From Opitutaceae bacterium (GTDB lineage: Bacteria; Verrucomicrobiota; Verrucomicrobiia; Opitutales; Opitutaceae): DNA of 64,000 bases. Location of the stretch: positions 248,001 through 312,000 of the forward strand of contig JADJTK010000052.1 in the NCBI GenBank assembly GCA_016711225.1, written 5' to 3'. The translations under genes were made by a program, and so were the position numbers. The notes under the pieces were generated by a model. It had not been told where the DNA came from, did no database searches, and was given only the letters and a program-made list of their open reading frames with translations. Shown here in pieces: positions 35,231 to 44,457 of the stretch; the stretch's first letter is position 1, and each line of letters begins with the position of its first letter.

Positions 35231-36268
35231 TCAGCCGCGATACGGGCGGCCGGCCTTCTCCATGAGGGCGTTGTAGTCCTTGAAGATCTGCACGACCTTG
35301 CCCGCACGCGGGCTGGTCTTGGCGATCTCGTCCCAGAACTTCACCGCCTCGGTCTCGACCGTCTTCCACTCCTCGTCGGCAATGGTGGTGAGCTTGAGCT
35401 TGGGCCCTTGCACGCGCAGCTTGGCTTCGCCGCCCCAATACCAGTACTGGCGGTAGTAGTGGGAGCTGTCCATGCACAGCTTGAAGAGCGTCTTGAGATG
35501 GTCGGGCACCTTTTCCCACGACTTCGTGTTCGCGAAGTACGAGCCGCACCAAGCGCCGGCGATGTTGTTCGTGAGGAAGTAGTTGGTCACCTCGGCCCAG
35601 CCCACGGTGTAGTCCTCGGTGATGCCCGACCAGGCGATGCCGTCGAGCTCGCCGGTGCGCACGGCCATCTCAGCATCCTCGTAGGGCAACGTCACCGGCA
35701 CCACGCCGAAGCGCGACAGGAAGCGGCCCGCGGTGGGGAAGGTGTAGATCTTCTTCCCCTTCAGATCGTCGAGCTTGTTGATCGGCGTCTTCGTGGCGAA
35801 ATGGCAGGGATCCCACGCCCCGGCGCTCAGCCAAGTCACGCCCTTGATCTCGTTGTAGGACTCCTCCCAGATCTTATCGAGGCCGAACCGGTAGAAGAGA
35901 GTGGGGATGTCGAGGCTGTAGCGGGTGGCGAACGGAAAGTATCCGCCGAACACCGCCACATCGGCCGGCGAGGCGATGGAGTCGTCGTCGCTCTGGACGG
36001 CGTCGATCGTGCCCGCCTGCATGGCGCGGAAGAGTTCGCTCGTCGGCACGAGCTGGTCGGCGCAGTACAGCTCGATGACCATCTCGCCGTTGGCGGCCTT
36101 GTTGAAGGCGTCGATCGAGGGCTTGATCACGTGCTCGGCCAACGCGGGTCCCGCATAGGTCTGTAGTCGCCACTTGATGGGGGCCTTCTTCGATCCAATC
36201 ACGTAGGGGGCGGCGATGGCGGCCGCACCGCCGATGCAGGCTTTCTTGAGGAACTCGCGTTTATTCAT
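35231..36268 (-). CDS. dctP: TRAP transporter substrate-binding protein
   Basis: 345 residues from ATG 36268; N-terminus MNKREFLKKACIGGAAAIAA is a signal of twin-arginine-like or anchored type. DctP/TAXI-class features: ADQLVPTSELFRAMQAGTID, FPTAGRFLSRFGVVPVTLPY (with the ligand-binding Arg), and ELDGIAWSGITEDYTVGWAE. The ligand is likely a carboxylate or amine; its operon neighbours eutBC suggest a nitrogenous one. 124 bp lie between it and dctQ. A sigma-54-like site lies 183 bp upstream. Confidence 0.9.
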   Translation of the reverse strand: MNKREFLKKACIGGAAAIAAPYVIGSKKAPIKWRLQTYAGPALAEHVIKPSIDAFNKAANGEMVIELYCADQLVPTSELFRAMQAGTIDAVQSDDDSIASPADVAVFGGYFPFATRYSLDIPTLFYRFGLDKIWEESYNEIKGVTWLSAGAWDPCHFATKTPINKLDDLKGKKIYTFPTAGRFLSRFGVVPVTLPYEDAEMAVRTGELDGIAWSGITEDYTVGWAEVTNYFLTNNIAGAWCGSYFANTKSWEKVPDHLKTLFKLCMDSSHYYRQYWYWGGEAKLRVQGPKLKLTTIADEEWKTVETEAVKFWDEIAKTSPRAGKVVQIFKDYNALMEKAGRPYRG

Positions 36269-36637
36269 GGGAGGAGAACGTCCGGGGACGATGGGTGGTG
36301 TGGAGTGGAGAATAGTGTGGGCGTGCGGCGCAGCTGAACGAGGGCCCCCCAAGGAGCCAATGCAGTCGCCGCGCGGCCGGGGGAGGCCCGAGGCGGGGTC
36401 GCGGGTCGTCGCCGCAGACCCCGCGTCTCAAAGCCCTGGAGCCACCGTTGAGCATGGCAGATGCCAGTCGCCCCGCGCATCTCCGGCGGCATCCAAAATA
36501 GCCCTCCAAGGGGCTGGGCGTGGCGAATCGTGCGCGCGAAACGCCACCCTCAACCAAAACCGACATTTCCGTCGGGCGAATTCGCGCAGGGCGAGCACAC
36601 GGGAGCGGCGGGGCGGCTTCGGCCTTCAAGCGTCACT
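36269..36637. other. Intergenic region upstream of the TRAP operon
   Basis: 369 bp without a supported gene, holding the sigma-54-like site at 36451-36466. The short ORFs here have no recognisable features. Confidence 0.5.
36451..36466 (-). promoter_or_regulatory. Sigma-54-type promoter of TRAP-eut operon
   Basis: TGGCATCTGCCATGCT on the minus strand has exact -24 GG / -12 GC spacing. It lies 183 bp before dctP, so the leader would be long. Confidence 0.5.
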
Positions 36638-38335
36638 TCATGTCCGCGACACCGGCGGGGCGGCGCTTCCCCCGCCAAGCCCAGCCCCCCGCTTCGCCTC
36701 GGCGGCGGCGGCAACGGCGTCCGCCTTGAAGCGCTCGGGGTCGATCCCGTACTTCTTTACACGCAGGCCCATGATGCGCTCGGTGAGGCCGAGCTGGCGG
36801 CCGGCCTTGGCCATGATGCCGCGATGGCTCTTGAGCGCCTCGGCGATCATCTCGCGTTCCACAGCCTCGACCGCCTCCTCCAGCGTACCGTGAGGGGTCG
36901 TGCCCGAGGCCTCGCCGGTCTGGAGCGTCGGGGGAAGATGGAAGCCGTGCACCACTCCGTCTTGCGAGAGCAACACCGCCCGCTCGATGGTATTCTCCAG
37001 TTCGCGCACGTTGCCCGGCCAATGGTAGGCCATCAGCATGTCGATCGCCGGCGTGGAGATGCGCACGACGTTCTTGCCGTTTTGTTGCGCGTACTTCTCG
37101 AGGAAGTGGTCGGCCAGCTCCAGGATGTCGCTTCGCCGGTCGCGTAACGGCGGCACGTAGACGGGGAAGACGTTGATGCGGTAGTAGAGGTCGACGCGGA
37201 AACGCCCCTCCTCGATCATCTTCTCCAGGTTGCGGTTGGTCGCGGTGACCACGCGCACGTCGACGCGGATGGTCTGCGTGCCACCGACTCGCTCGAACGT
37301 GCCTTCTTGCAGCACGCGCAGCAGCTTGGCCTGCGTGGCGGCGGAGATCTCGCCGATCTCGTCGAGAAAGATGGTCCCACCGTCGGCGAGTTCGAAGCGG
37401 CCCTTGCGCAGCGCCAGCGCGCCGGTGAAGGCGCCCTTCTCGTGTCCGAAGAGTTCACTCTCGATGATGCTCTCCGGCAGCGCGGCGCAGTTCACGCGCA
37501 CGAACGGCTTCTTGCGCCGCCCGCTGCCGGTCCAGATCGCAGTGGCGATGCGCTCCTTGCCCACGCCAGTCTCGCCGCGGATGAGCACGGTCGTCTTCGA
37601 GTCGGCGACCTGGTCGATGTGGAAATAGACGGTGCGCATCGCCGACGAATGGCCGGTCATGCCATCAGGAACGAAGCTACGGGCGATCTGCTGCTGCAGT
37701 CGTTCGTTTTCCTCGCGCAAAGTGTCGATGCGCTCTTTCGCCATCTGCCGAAAACGCACGGCCAACCCAACCTGACCGGCCACGAGCACCAAGAAGCGGG
37801 CATCGATCGTGAGAACCAGTTCCGAACTGGGGGGCCGAGTGAAGGACAACGTCCCCAATACTTCGCTGCCGTGGCGGATCGGCACGGCGATCAGGCTCTC
37901 ACCCAGCGCGCGGGCCTCGGCGAACAGTTTCCTCTCCAGCGCGCTCCAGTCGTCTTCGGGAATGTGGTTGAGCTCCCGCAACACCAGCGGTTCACCGATG
38001 GTCGCCACCCGGCCGAGAAAGCCCTCCCCAAGTTTCTCTCGCATCGATTTGTCGCGGTGGTCGGCGTGGGGCCGATCCTGCATCTCCTCCACCATCAACT
38101 CGGCGCTCTCGCGGTTCACGATCGTGAGCAACCCGCGTCGCAGCGCAGTGGTGGCCGCCAGTTTCTGAAACAGCGGTTGCACCGCATCGCGCAACTCGAG
38201 CCCTTGGGCCAGCGTGGCGGAGACGTCGTGCAAGAGACGGAACTCCTGCAGCACCCGACACCCGCTCGCGTTGTCGGGCGGCAGATCAGGTGCCGGCGCA
38301 CCGGGTCGTTCGGAACAGGAGTCACACGTGCTCAT
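36638..38335 (-). CDS. NifA-like sigma-54-dependent activator
   Basis: 565 residues from ATG 38335. Order: N-terminal GAF-type sensor (about 35-200, with GFLGRVATIGEPLVLRELNH), a short coiled linker (KERIDTLREENERLQQQ), AAA+ domain with Walker A GETGVGKE (about 264-271), sigma-54 contact loop GAFTGA (about 311), DELFRVDLYYRINVFPV-like segment, and a Fis-type HTH at the C-terminus (GRQLGLTERIMGLRVKKYGI) closest in pattern to NifA/AnfA. No nif structural genes are in the window. It is placed between two sigma-54-like operons, so control of nitrogen-source genes is the best guess. Confidence 0.88.
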   Translation of the reverse strand: MSTCDSCSERPGAPAPDLPPDNASGCRVLQEFRLLHDVSATLAQGLELRDAVQPLFQKLAATTALRRGLLTIVNRESAELMVEEMQDRPHADHRDKSMREKLGEGFLGRVATIGEPLVLRELNHIPEDDWSALERKLFAEARALGESLIAVPIRHGSEVLGTLSFTRPPSSELVLTIDARFLVLVAGQVGLAVRFRQMAKERIDTLREENERLQQQIARSFVPDGMTGHSSAMRTVYFHIDQVADSKTTVLIRGETGVGKERIATAIWTGSGRRKKPFVRVNCAALPESIIESELFGHEKGAFTGALALRKGRFELADGGTIFLDEIGEISAATQAKLLRVLQEGTFERVGGTQTIRVDVRVVTATNRNLEKMIEEGRFRVDLYYRINVFPVYVPPLRDRRSDILELADHFLEKYAQQNGKNVVRISTPAIDMLMAYHWPGNVRELENTIERAVLLSQDGVVHGFHLPPTLQTGEASGTTPHGTLEEAVEAVEREMIAEALKSHRGIMAKAGRQLGLTERIMGLRVKKYGIDPERFKADAVAAAAEAKRGAGLGGGSAAPPVSRT

Positions 38336-38597
38336 GAGTCGGCACCCAAACAGCAGGCCAGATGCCAGAACGACCACCCGCCCGCACCTATCTCTTCGCC
38401 GAGCCACGCGCCCAACAACCGCCGAGCCCGCCGCCGCTCCGCCCCCGGCGCGCTCGTCCTCGCCCCGGAGGCCGGCCTGGCGGCAACCGCACGGTGCCGG
38501 GCCGGGCTCCGGCGAGCCGGCACAACCCAGGCGTCACCGCAGTAGCGATTCACCGCCCCGTATGCATGCATAGGTTTCATGCTTCCGCCCGCGCCGC

Positions 38598-38613
38598 CGG
38601 CACGACCCTTGCT
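38598..38613 (+). promoter_or_regulatory. Sigma-54-type promoter of the porin-urtA unit
   Basis: CGGCACGACCCTTGCT matches the consensus at all core positions (GGCACG-N4-TTGCT). It is 63 bp before the porin ATG. A 12-bp palindrome TATGCATGCATA at about 38561-38572 upstream could be an activator site. Confidence 0.75.
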
Positions 38614-38675
38614 AAAAGCCCAGCCCAAGCGCTCGCCTAGCGGACGCGACTAACACCAAACCACATACCCAGAAG

Positions 38676-39656
38676 ATGAAACTCCCGACCTCCCTGAAAC
38701 TTGCCGGCGCCACTGCCGCCGCCCTCGCTGTCTCCAGCTCCTTGATGGCCGAACTCGAGCTCACCAAGGAATTCGGTCTCAGCGGCTACGCCGTCGGCTC
38801 GGCTTCGTACAACAAAATCGAAGGCAGCTCCTCCGACAGCAACATGGACCTCGACGCCTACAAGTTGCAGGGCGTGGCCAAGTTGGCCCCGGTGACGATC
38901 ACCGGCAGCCTCTTCGCCTTCGGTACCGGCAGCGGCGACGGCTTTGGCTCGTCCCCGATCGTTCTCGACGCCTACGGCACTTACGACAACGGCAGCGGCA
39001 CCACCGTGACTGCCGGAAAATTCCTGAGCTGGCTCGGCTACGAGGCCTTCGACCCCATCAACATGCTGCAGATCACCTACGCCAATGTGGGCACCACCGG
39101 GTTCATTCCCGCCTACCACACCGGCGTCAAGGTTGAGAACAGCACCGAGACCTACACCATCGGCGTGGCCGCCGTCGACTCCGTCTACGGCCCCACGTAT
39201 TACAAGGGCGATGGCGACCTCGACAACGGCGTCGGCTTCGAAGCCTACCTCACCTACAAGGGCATCAAGGACGTCACCCTCTTCGGCGGCTTGGCCTATG
39301 ACACCGGCGACGATTCCGACGTGAAGGCCTTCGCCGCCGATTTCTGGGCCCAGTACGTCACCGGCAAGTTCACCTTGGCCGGCGAGTTCTGCTACGGAAG
39401 CAAGGATACACCGATGGGCGACACCGACGGCTACTTCGTCCTCGGCCTGCTCAAGTACCAAGCCGACGAAAAGTGGGCGGCGACCTTCCGCCTTAGCGCC
39501 GGTGAGGGCACGGCCACCGACGACTTCGTGCGCGCCACCTTCGCCCCCTCCTATGTGGTCACCAAGAACGTCGAAATCGTCGCCGAGTACTCGTACACCG
39601 ACTTCGATGGCGCCGACGGCCACTACCTCGGCATCCAAACCCGCTTCAAGTTCTGA
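38676..39656 (+). CDS. Outer-membrane beta-barrel porin
   Basis: 326 residues from ATG 38676 with signal peptide MKLPTSLKLAGATAAALAVS...LMA. The mature protein is rich in alternating, Gly/Asp/Tyr-containing strands and ends in Phe (GIQTRFKF), the classical outer-membrane sorting residue. It resembles BBP2/OprB-like barrels. Being the first gene before urtA and behind a sigma-54-type promoter, it is probably a urea (or amide) porin (inference). Confidence 0.82.
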   Translation: MKLPTSLKLAGATAAALAVSSSLMAELELTKEFGLSGYAVGSASYNKIEGSSSDSNMDLDAYKLQGVAKLAPVTITGSLFAFGTGSGDGFGSSPIVLDAYGTYDNGSGTTVTAGKFLSWLGYEAFDPINMLQITYANVGTTGFIPAYHTGVKVENSTETYTIGVAAVDSVYGPTYYKGDGDLDNGVGFEAYLTYKGIKDVTLFGGLAYDTGDDSDVKAFAADFWAQYVTGKFTLAGEFCYGSKDTPMGDTDGYFVLGLLKYQADEKWAATFRLSAGEGTATDDFVRATFAPSYVVTKNVEIVAEYSYTDFDGADGHYLGIQTRFKF

Positions 39657-39693
39657 GCGGCGCCCGCGCTGCTGAACTTCAACCCTCCCCATG

Positions 39694-39717
39694 CCCGGCG
39701 CGTTGCGACGCGCCGGG
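39694..39717 (+). terminator. Strong hairpin between porin and urtA
   Basis: Perfect 10-bp stem CCCGGCGCGT / ACGCGCCGGG with TGCG loop. There is no T-tract, so it may attenuate or stabilise the upstream message rather than end it. Confidence 0.5.
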
Positions 39718-39771
39718 CCGCCTTCCCGACCCACCTCGGGAAACCCAGCCTCCTCTGTACCCACCCTTACC

Positions 39772-41043
39772 ATGCACACCAACTGGAAAAAGCTCCTCGC
39801 CGGCTCCGCTCTCGCGCTCGTCGGCCTCTCCTCTGCCCTTCACGCCGCCGAAAAGACGGTCAAGGTCGGCGTCCTCCACTCCCTCTCCGGCACGATGGCG
39901 ATCAGCGAGACCTCGCTGCGCGACGTGCTGCTCTTCACCTTCGACGAGATCAACGCCGCCGGCGGCATCAAGGTCGGTGCCGACGTCTACAAGATCCAGC
40001 CCGTGGTCGTCGACGGAGCGTCGAACTGGCCGCTCTTCGCCGAAAAGGCCAAGCAGTTACTCGAGCAGGACCAGGTGGCCATAACCTTCGGTTGCTGGAC
40101 CTCGGTGAGCCGCAAGTCCGTGCTCCCCGTTTTCGAGAAGAACAACGGCCTGCTCTTCTACCCCGTGCAGTATGAGGGTGAGGAAGAGTCGCAGAACGTC
40201 TTCTACACTGCCGAGGCCGTGAACCAGCAGGCCACCCCCGCCGTCGATTACTACCTGGCCGAGGGCAAGAAGAAGTTCTACCTGCTGGGTTCGGACTACG
40301 TCTACCCGCAGACCACCAACCTCGTGCTCCTCGAGTATCTGCTCTCCAAGGGCGTGCCGCTGGAGAACATCGGTGGTGGCTTCAAGAAGGACGAGTCCGG
40401 CAAGATCATCTCGGCCGGCAAGTATACGCCGTTCGGGCACACCGACTACCAGCAGATCGTCGCCGAAATCAAACAGTTCGCCGCGTCTGGTGACGCCTGC
40501 GTGATCTCGACCCTCAATGGCGACACCAACGTTCCCTTCTTCAAGGAGTACGCCGCCTCCGGCCTCAATGCCGAGACCTGCCCGGTCGTCTCCTTCTCGA
40601 TCTCCGAGGATGAGTTCCGCGGTCTCCCCGCCGACCAGCTCGTCGGTCAGCTCGGCTGCTGGACCTACTTCCAGTCGATCAACAGCCCCGCCAACAAGAA
40701 GTTCGTCGCCGACTTCAAGACCTGGCTCGGCAAGAGCACCGTCCCCGGCATCGTCAAGGACGGCCGCGTGACCTGCTCGCCCATGGTGCTCTCCTACGAC
40801 GGCGTGTACCTCTGGAAGGCCGCGGTCGAAAAGGCCGGCAGCTTCGCGGTCGACGGCGTGCGCTCCGCCCTCAAGTCGGGCCTCGCCTTCGCCGGTCCTG
40901 GCGGCACGGTGACAACCCAGCCGAACATGCACCTCACCAAGAACGTCTACATCGGTGAGACCAAGGCCGACGGCCAGTTCAAGATCCTGAAGTCCTTCGA
41001 AAACGTCTACGGCGAACCCTGGCTGAAGGGTAAATTCAAGTAA
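39772..41043 (+). CDS. urtA: Urea ABC transporter substrate-binding protein
   Basis: 423 residues from ATG 39772; signal peptide WKKLLAGSALALVGLSSALH. Typical UrtA: VKVGVLHSLSGTMAISETSL, LLEQDQVAITFGCWTSVSRK, VLPVFEKNNGLLFYPVQYEG, AVDYYLAEGKKKFYLLGSDY, FGHTDYQQIVAEIKQFA. It captures urea in the periplasm for UrtBCDE. A strong terminator follows, and urtB has its own promoter, so the binding protein can be made in excess. Confidence 0.95.
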   Translation: MHTNWKKLLAGSALALVGLSSALHAAEKTVKVGVLHSLSGTMAISETSLRDVLLFTFDEINAAGGIKVGADVYKIQPVVVDGASNWPLFAEKAKQLLEQDQVAITFGCWTSVSRKSVLPVFEKNNGLLFYPVQYEGEEESQNVFYTAEAVNQQATPAVDYYLAEGKKKFYLLGSDYVYPQTTNLVLLEYLLSKGVPLENIGGGFKKDESGKIISAGKYTPFGHTDYQQIVAEIKQFAASGDACVISTLNGDTNVPFFKEYAASGLNAETCPVVSFSISEDEFRGLPADQLVGQLGCWTYFQSINSPANKKFVADFKTWLGKSTVPGIVKDGRVTCSPMVLSYDGVYLWKAAVEKAGSFAVDGVRSALKSGLAFAGPGGTVTTQPNMHLTKNVYIGETKADGQFKILKSFENVYGEPWLKGKFK

Positions 41044-41078
41044 GCCGTACGATCCGCGTTTTCTTCGCTCTCCGCTTA

Positions 41079-41105
41079 GGGGCGGCACCCAACCGGTGCC
41101 GCCCC
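41079..41105 (+). terminator. Rho-independent terminator after urtA
   Basis: An 11-bp stem GGGGCGGCACC / GGTGCCGCCCC with a short loop is followed by TTCTGCGTTTCT. Confidence 0.8.
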
Positions 41106-41149
41106 TTCTGCGTTTCTGGAGATCGCGCAGCAGAGTGGTACGAGATCCG

Positions 41150-41180
41150 AGTAGGCAGCGTGCTTGCACGCGCCCCATGG
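41150..41180. repeat. REP-like arm
   Basis: GTAGGCAGCGTGCTTGCACG, one arm of the family seen at 15491, 18273 and 31430. The remainder of the 408-bp urtA-urtB gap shows no gene apart from the terminator and promoter. Confidence 0.7.
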
Positions 41181-41417
41181 GCGACGGTCGCAGCCCAACT
41201 CGTTCCCCTCGGCCGACTACTCGATCGCTGACCTACAATTCACAGCCGTGTCGACGCGCTCGTGGAGCGACGACAACGCCATCGGTGTCACTGAGCGGGG
41301 CACCTCCGACAAAACCGTAGCTTTTCGACCAGACACTGCGCATTTTCGGCCACTGGTCCGGGCATTCCGTCTTAATGGCAGGCCTTGAGTGCCGTCTGAC
41401 GCACTCGGCTCGTCGCT

Positions 41418-41433
41418 TGGCCCGATCCTTGCG
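41418..41433 (+). promoter_or_regulatory. Sigma-54-type promoter of urtBCDE-ureABC
   Basis: TGGCCCGATCCTTGCG matches TGGCACG-N4-TTGCW with one change in each box. It is 18 bp before the GTG of urtB, so the leader is very short. Confidence 0.6.
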
Positions 41434-41451
41434 TAGGCGAGGTCACTACCT

Positions 41452-43170
41452 GTGAGAACCTTCGCCCGCTTCGCTCTCTGGCTTGTTGTCGTCGCCTGGC
41501 TATCGCCCGGCGTTGCCCAGGAAGCCGTCCCCGCCCGCGACACGATTGTGCGCGCCATCCTCGCCGAGTCTCCCTCCGAGCAGCGCGACCTCATCGTCTC
41601 CCTCGCCGGCCAGGGCGACCCGGCCATCCCGGTTCTCCTCGAGGCATGGCGCAAGGACTCCCTCTTTCTCTACGACGCCCCGGACGGCGCCCGTATCCCC
41701 GTTCAACTCGTCCGAGCCAAGGATTCCGCCGACGCCCAGTCCGCACTCCGCGTCGCCGATGGCCAACCGCTGCTCGACGCCACCGGTCAGCCGGTGCGCC
41801 TGGTGGGCGCGGATCTCGTGGCGGTAGAACACACCTCCGCACTGCGTCGCGCGATGAAATCCGTCGTCGATCTCCTCGACCTCGCCTCGCCGGAAGTGGA
41901 GAAGCGCATCCGGGCCGTACAGACACTCGGCTTCGCCCAGGCGGCCGACAAGCTGCCGATCCTGCACAAACGCCTCGCGGTAGAGACTGAGCCCGGAGTG
42001 CAAAAGGTCCTGCGCGAAGCCATCGCACTCATCGGCCTCAAGGCCCCGACCGACGACGCCAAGCTCGCTGCGCTCCTCGAGCTCAAGACCCTCAGCACCC
42101 TCGCCAGCTCCGATCTGGTGAAGGTCGCGCTGAAGGAGGCGCAGGCGGCGCAGAACCCCGTGCTCATCGACGCTGCCCGCTCCACCGTCCGGGCGATCGA
42201 AGGGCATCGTTCCACCGTCAATCTTCTGGGGACCCTCTTCCGCGGCGCCTCCCGCGGCAGCATCCTCCTCGTCGTCGCCCTCGGCCTCGCGATCACCTTC
42301 GGCCTGATGGGCGTCATCAACATGGCCCACGGCGAGATGATCGCGGTCGGCGCGTACACGACCTACGTGGTGCAGAATCTCTTCGGTGACGGCCTCGCAT
42401 TGTCACCGTTTGGCAAATTTACCATCAACCTTCCCGGTCTCCACGCCACCGGTTGGGCTTACCAATCCTATTTCCTCGTCGCCATCCCGCTCAGCTTCCT
42501 CGCCGCAGCGCTCGTGGGCGTCGCCCTCGAGCGCGGGGTGATCCGCTTCCTCTACCGGCGGCCACTCGAAAGCCTGCTCGCCACCTGGGGCGTCTCGCTC
42601 GTGCTCCAGCAACTCTTCCGCTTTATCTTCGGAGCCAACAACGTTCAGGTGTCCAGCCCGGCGTTCCTCAGCGGCAACTGGACGATCAACGACATCCTGC
42701 TCGGCTGGAATCGGGTCTTTGTCATCGGGTTTGCCGGACTGATCGTACTCGGCGTCTGGTTGGTGCTCACACGCACCTCCCTGGGTCTGCTCATCCGCGC
42801 CGTGATGCAGAACCGGACGATGGCCTCCTGCCTGGGCGTGCGGAGCAGCCGTGTGAACATGCTCACATTCGGTCTCGGCAGCGGTCTCGCCGGACTGGCG
42901 GGCGCGTTTCTCAGCCAGATCGGCAACGTCGGGCCCGCACTCGGCCAGGACTACATCGTCGACTGCTTCATGACCGTGGTCGTGGGCGGCGTGGGCAACA
43001 TCGGCGGCACCGTGATCAGCGCGTTCGGCATCGGCATGACCGACCAAGCGCTCCAGCAAATCCTGCTCAACCCCGTGCTCGGCAAGATCCTCGTGCTTGT
43101 CGCCATCATCCTCTTCCTGCAATGGCGCCCGGCCGGCCTCTTCGTCACCCGCAGCCGTAGCCTCGACTGA
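41452..43170 (+). CDS. urtB: Urea ABC transporter permease UrtB
   Basis: 572 residues from GTG 41452 (no in-frame ATG gives the signal peptide TFARFALWLVVVAWLSPGVA). The long UrtB form has an about 230-residue helical periplasmic N-terminal region, then a LivH-like permease core with MGVINMAHGEMIAVGAYTTY, RPLESLLATWGVSLVLQQLF and VVVGGVGNIGGTVISAFGIG. Pairs with UrtC in the inner membrane. Confidence 0.94.
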   Translation: MRTFARFALWLVVVAWLSPGVAQEAVPARDTIVRAILAESPSEQRDLIVSLAGQGDPAIPVLLEAWRKDSLFLYDAPDGARIPVQLVRAKDSADAQSALRVADGQPLLDATGQPVRLVGADLVAVEHTSALRRAMKSVVDLLDLASPEVEKRIRAVQTLGFAQAADKLPILHKRLAVETEPGVQKVLREAIALIGLKAPTDDAKLAALLELKTLSTLASSDLVKVALKEAQAAQNPVLIDAARSTVRAIEGHRSTVNLLGTLFRGASRGSILLVVALGLAITFGLMGVINMAHGEMIAVGAYTTYVVQNLFGDGLALSPFGKFTINLPGLHATGWAYQSYFLVAIPLSFLAAALVGVALERGVIRFLYRRPLESLLATWGVSLVLQQLFRFIFGANNVQVSSPAFLSGNWTINDILLGWNRVFVIGFAGLIVLGVWLVLTRTSLGLLIRAVMQNRTMASCLGVRSSRVNMLTFGLGSGLAGLAGAFLSQIGNVGPALGQDYIVDCFMTVVVGGVGNIGGTVISAFGIGMTDQALQQILLNPVLGKILVLVAIILFLQWRPAGLFVTRSRSLD

Positions 43171-43180
43171 GGCCTCATAT

Positions 43181-43236
43181 CCACCGTCCACGGCCAACCG
43201 TCCACCGCCCACAGTCCACCGTCTACCGTCTCCTGG
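43181..43236 (+). repeat. Heptad leader of urtC
   Basis: Eight consecutive 7-mers: CCACCGT, CCACGGC, CAACCGT, CCACCGC, CCACAGT, CCACCGT, CTACCGT, CTCCTGG, then C and the ATG at 43238. The array fills nearly the whole 67-bp gap; no Shine-Dalgarno sequence. Confidence 0.85.
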
Positions 43237-43237
43237 C

Positions 43238-44400
43238 ATGTCCCGCTTCGCCGCCTTCCTCTCCGCCCGCCGCAACCCCCGCGCCATCTCGCGCGGCGAA
43301 CTCATCGCGGTCGGCATCCTCGCGGTTCTCGTGGTGCTAGTCCTGCCCTTCGCCAACCAGCAGGGCTGGATCTCCGACTTCTCGATCAATCTCTGGGGCA
43401 AATACCTTTGCTACGCCCTGCTCGCCATTTCGGTCGATCTGCTCTGGGGCTACACCGGCCTGCTCAGCCTCGGCCAGGCGCTCTTCTTCAGCCTCGGCGG
43501 CTACATGGTCGGCATGCACCTCATGCGCATGATCGGAGCCCTCGGACAATACCGCCAACCCATCCCCGACTTCCTCGTCTTCCTCGGCTGGACGGAGCTG
43601 CCCGCCTTCTGGAGGCCCTTCGACAGCTTCCCCTTCGCCCTCGCGATGATGCTGATTCTGCCCGGCTTCCTAGCATGGATCTTCGGTTACTTGGCCTTCC
43701 GCTCCCGCATCAAGGGCGTCTACTTCTCCATCCTCACCCAGGCCCTCACCTACGGGGCTGCGCTCATGTTCTTCCGCAACGACATGCTGATGGGCGGCAA
43801 CAACGGTTTCACCGACTTCAAATTCCTCCTCGGCTTCGATGTCCGCGAAGCGGCGACACAGCGCGGCCTCTTCGTGGTCACCGCCGTCACGCTGCTCGTG
43901 GTCTATCTCGCCTGCCGCTGGCTCAACGGCACCAAGTTCGGCCTCGTGCAGCAGGCGGTGCGCGACGGCGAGAACCGCGCCTTGTTTTCCGGCTACGCCA
44001 CCGCGCACTTCAAACTCTTCATCTTCATCGTGAGCGCGCTCATCGCCTCCGTGGGGGTGCGCTCTACGTGCCCCAGGTCGGCATCATCAACCCCAGCGAA
44101 ATGACCCCGGAGAAATCGCTCGAGGCGGTCGTTTGGGTCGCTGTCGGCGGCCGTGGCACCCTGCTCGGGCCAGTGATCGGCGCCGTGGGCGTCAACGCGC
44201 TGAAGAGTTGGGCCACCCGCGCCATCCCCGATCTTTGGATTCTGCTTATGGGCGGCCTTTTCATCCTCGTCGTGCTCTTCCTCCCCGGAGGCATCGTGAG
44301 CATCCCGGGCAAGATCCGCGGCTGGTTCGCCAAGCGCCGTCCTGCTCCGGCTCTTGCTCCGTCGCCTGCCCCCGCCGAACCCGCCCCGTCCGAACCCTGA
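43238..44400 (+). CDS. urtC: Urea ABC transporter permease UrtC (apparent frameshift)
   Basis: Start ATG 43238 (MSRFAAFLSARRNPRAISRG). LivM-like TM core with WGYTGLLSLGQALFFSLGGY and FFRNDMLMGGNNGFTDFKFL. The first frame ends at 44104 after IASVGVR. The next frame carries GALYVPQVGIINPSEMTPEK to the stop at 44400 with the normal UrtC ending. One extra G in the run at 44053-44057 restores a 387-residue protein. The gene is therefore probably intact in the organism. Confidence 0.9.
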
Positions 44401-44418
44401 TTCGAAGCGCCTGGGCCC

Positions 44419-44453
44419 AATCCGCACTCCGCATTCCGAAATCCGCATTCGCC
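44419..44453 (+). repeat. Heptad leader of urtD
   Basis: Five 7-mers: AATCCGC, ACTCCGC, ATTCCGA, AATCCGC, ATTCGCC, then TCCG and ATG at 44458. Confidence 0.75.
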
Positions 44454-44457
44454 TCCG

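Noticed and set aside
36638..38335. Calling the activator a true nifA of a nitrogen-fixation cluster
   Set aside because: No nif structural or assembly genes occur in the window; only the domain layout and HTH pattern support similarity.
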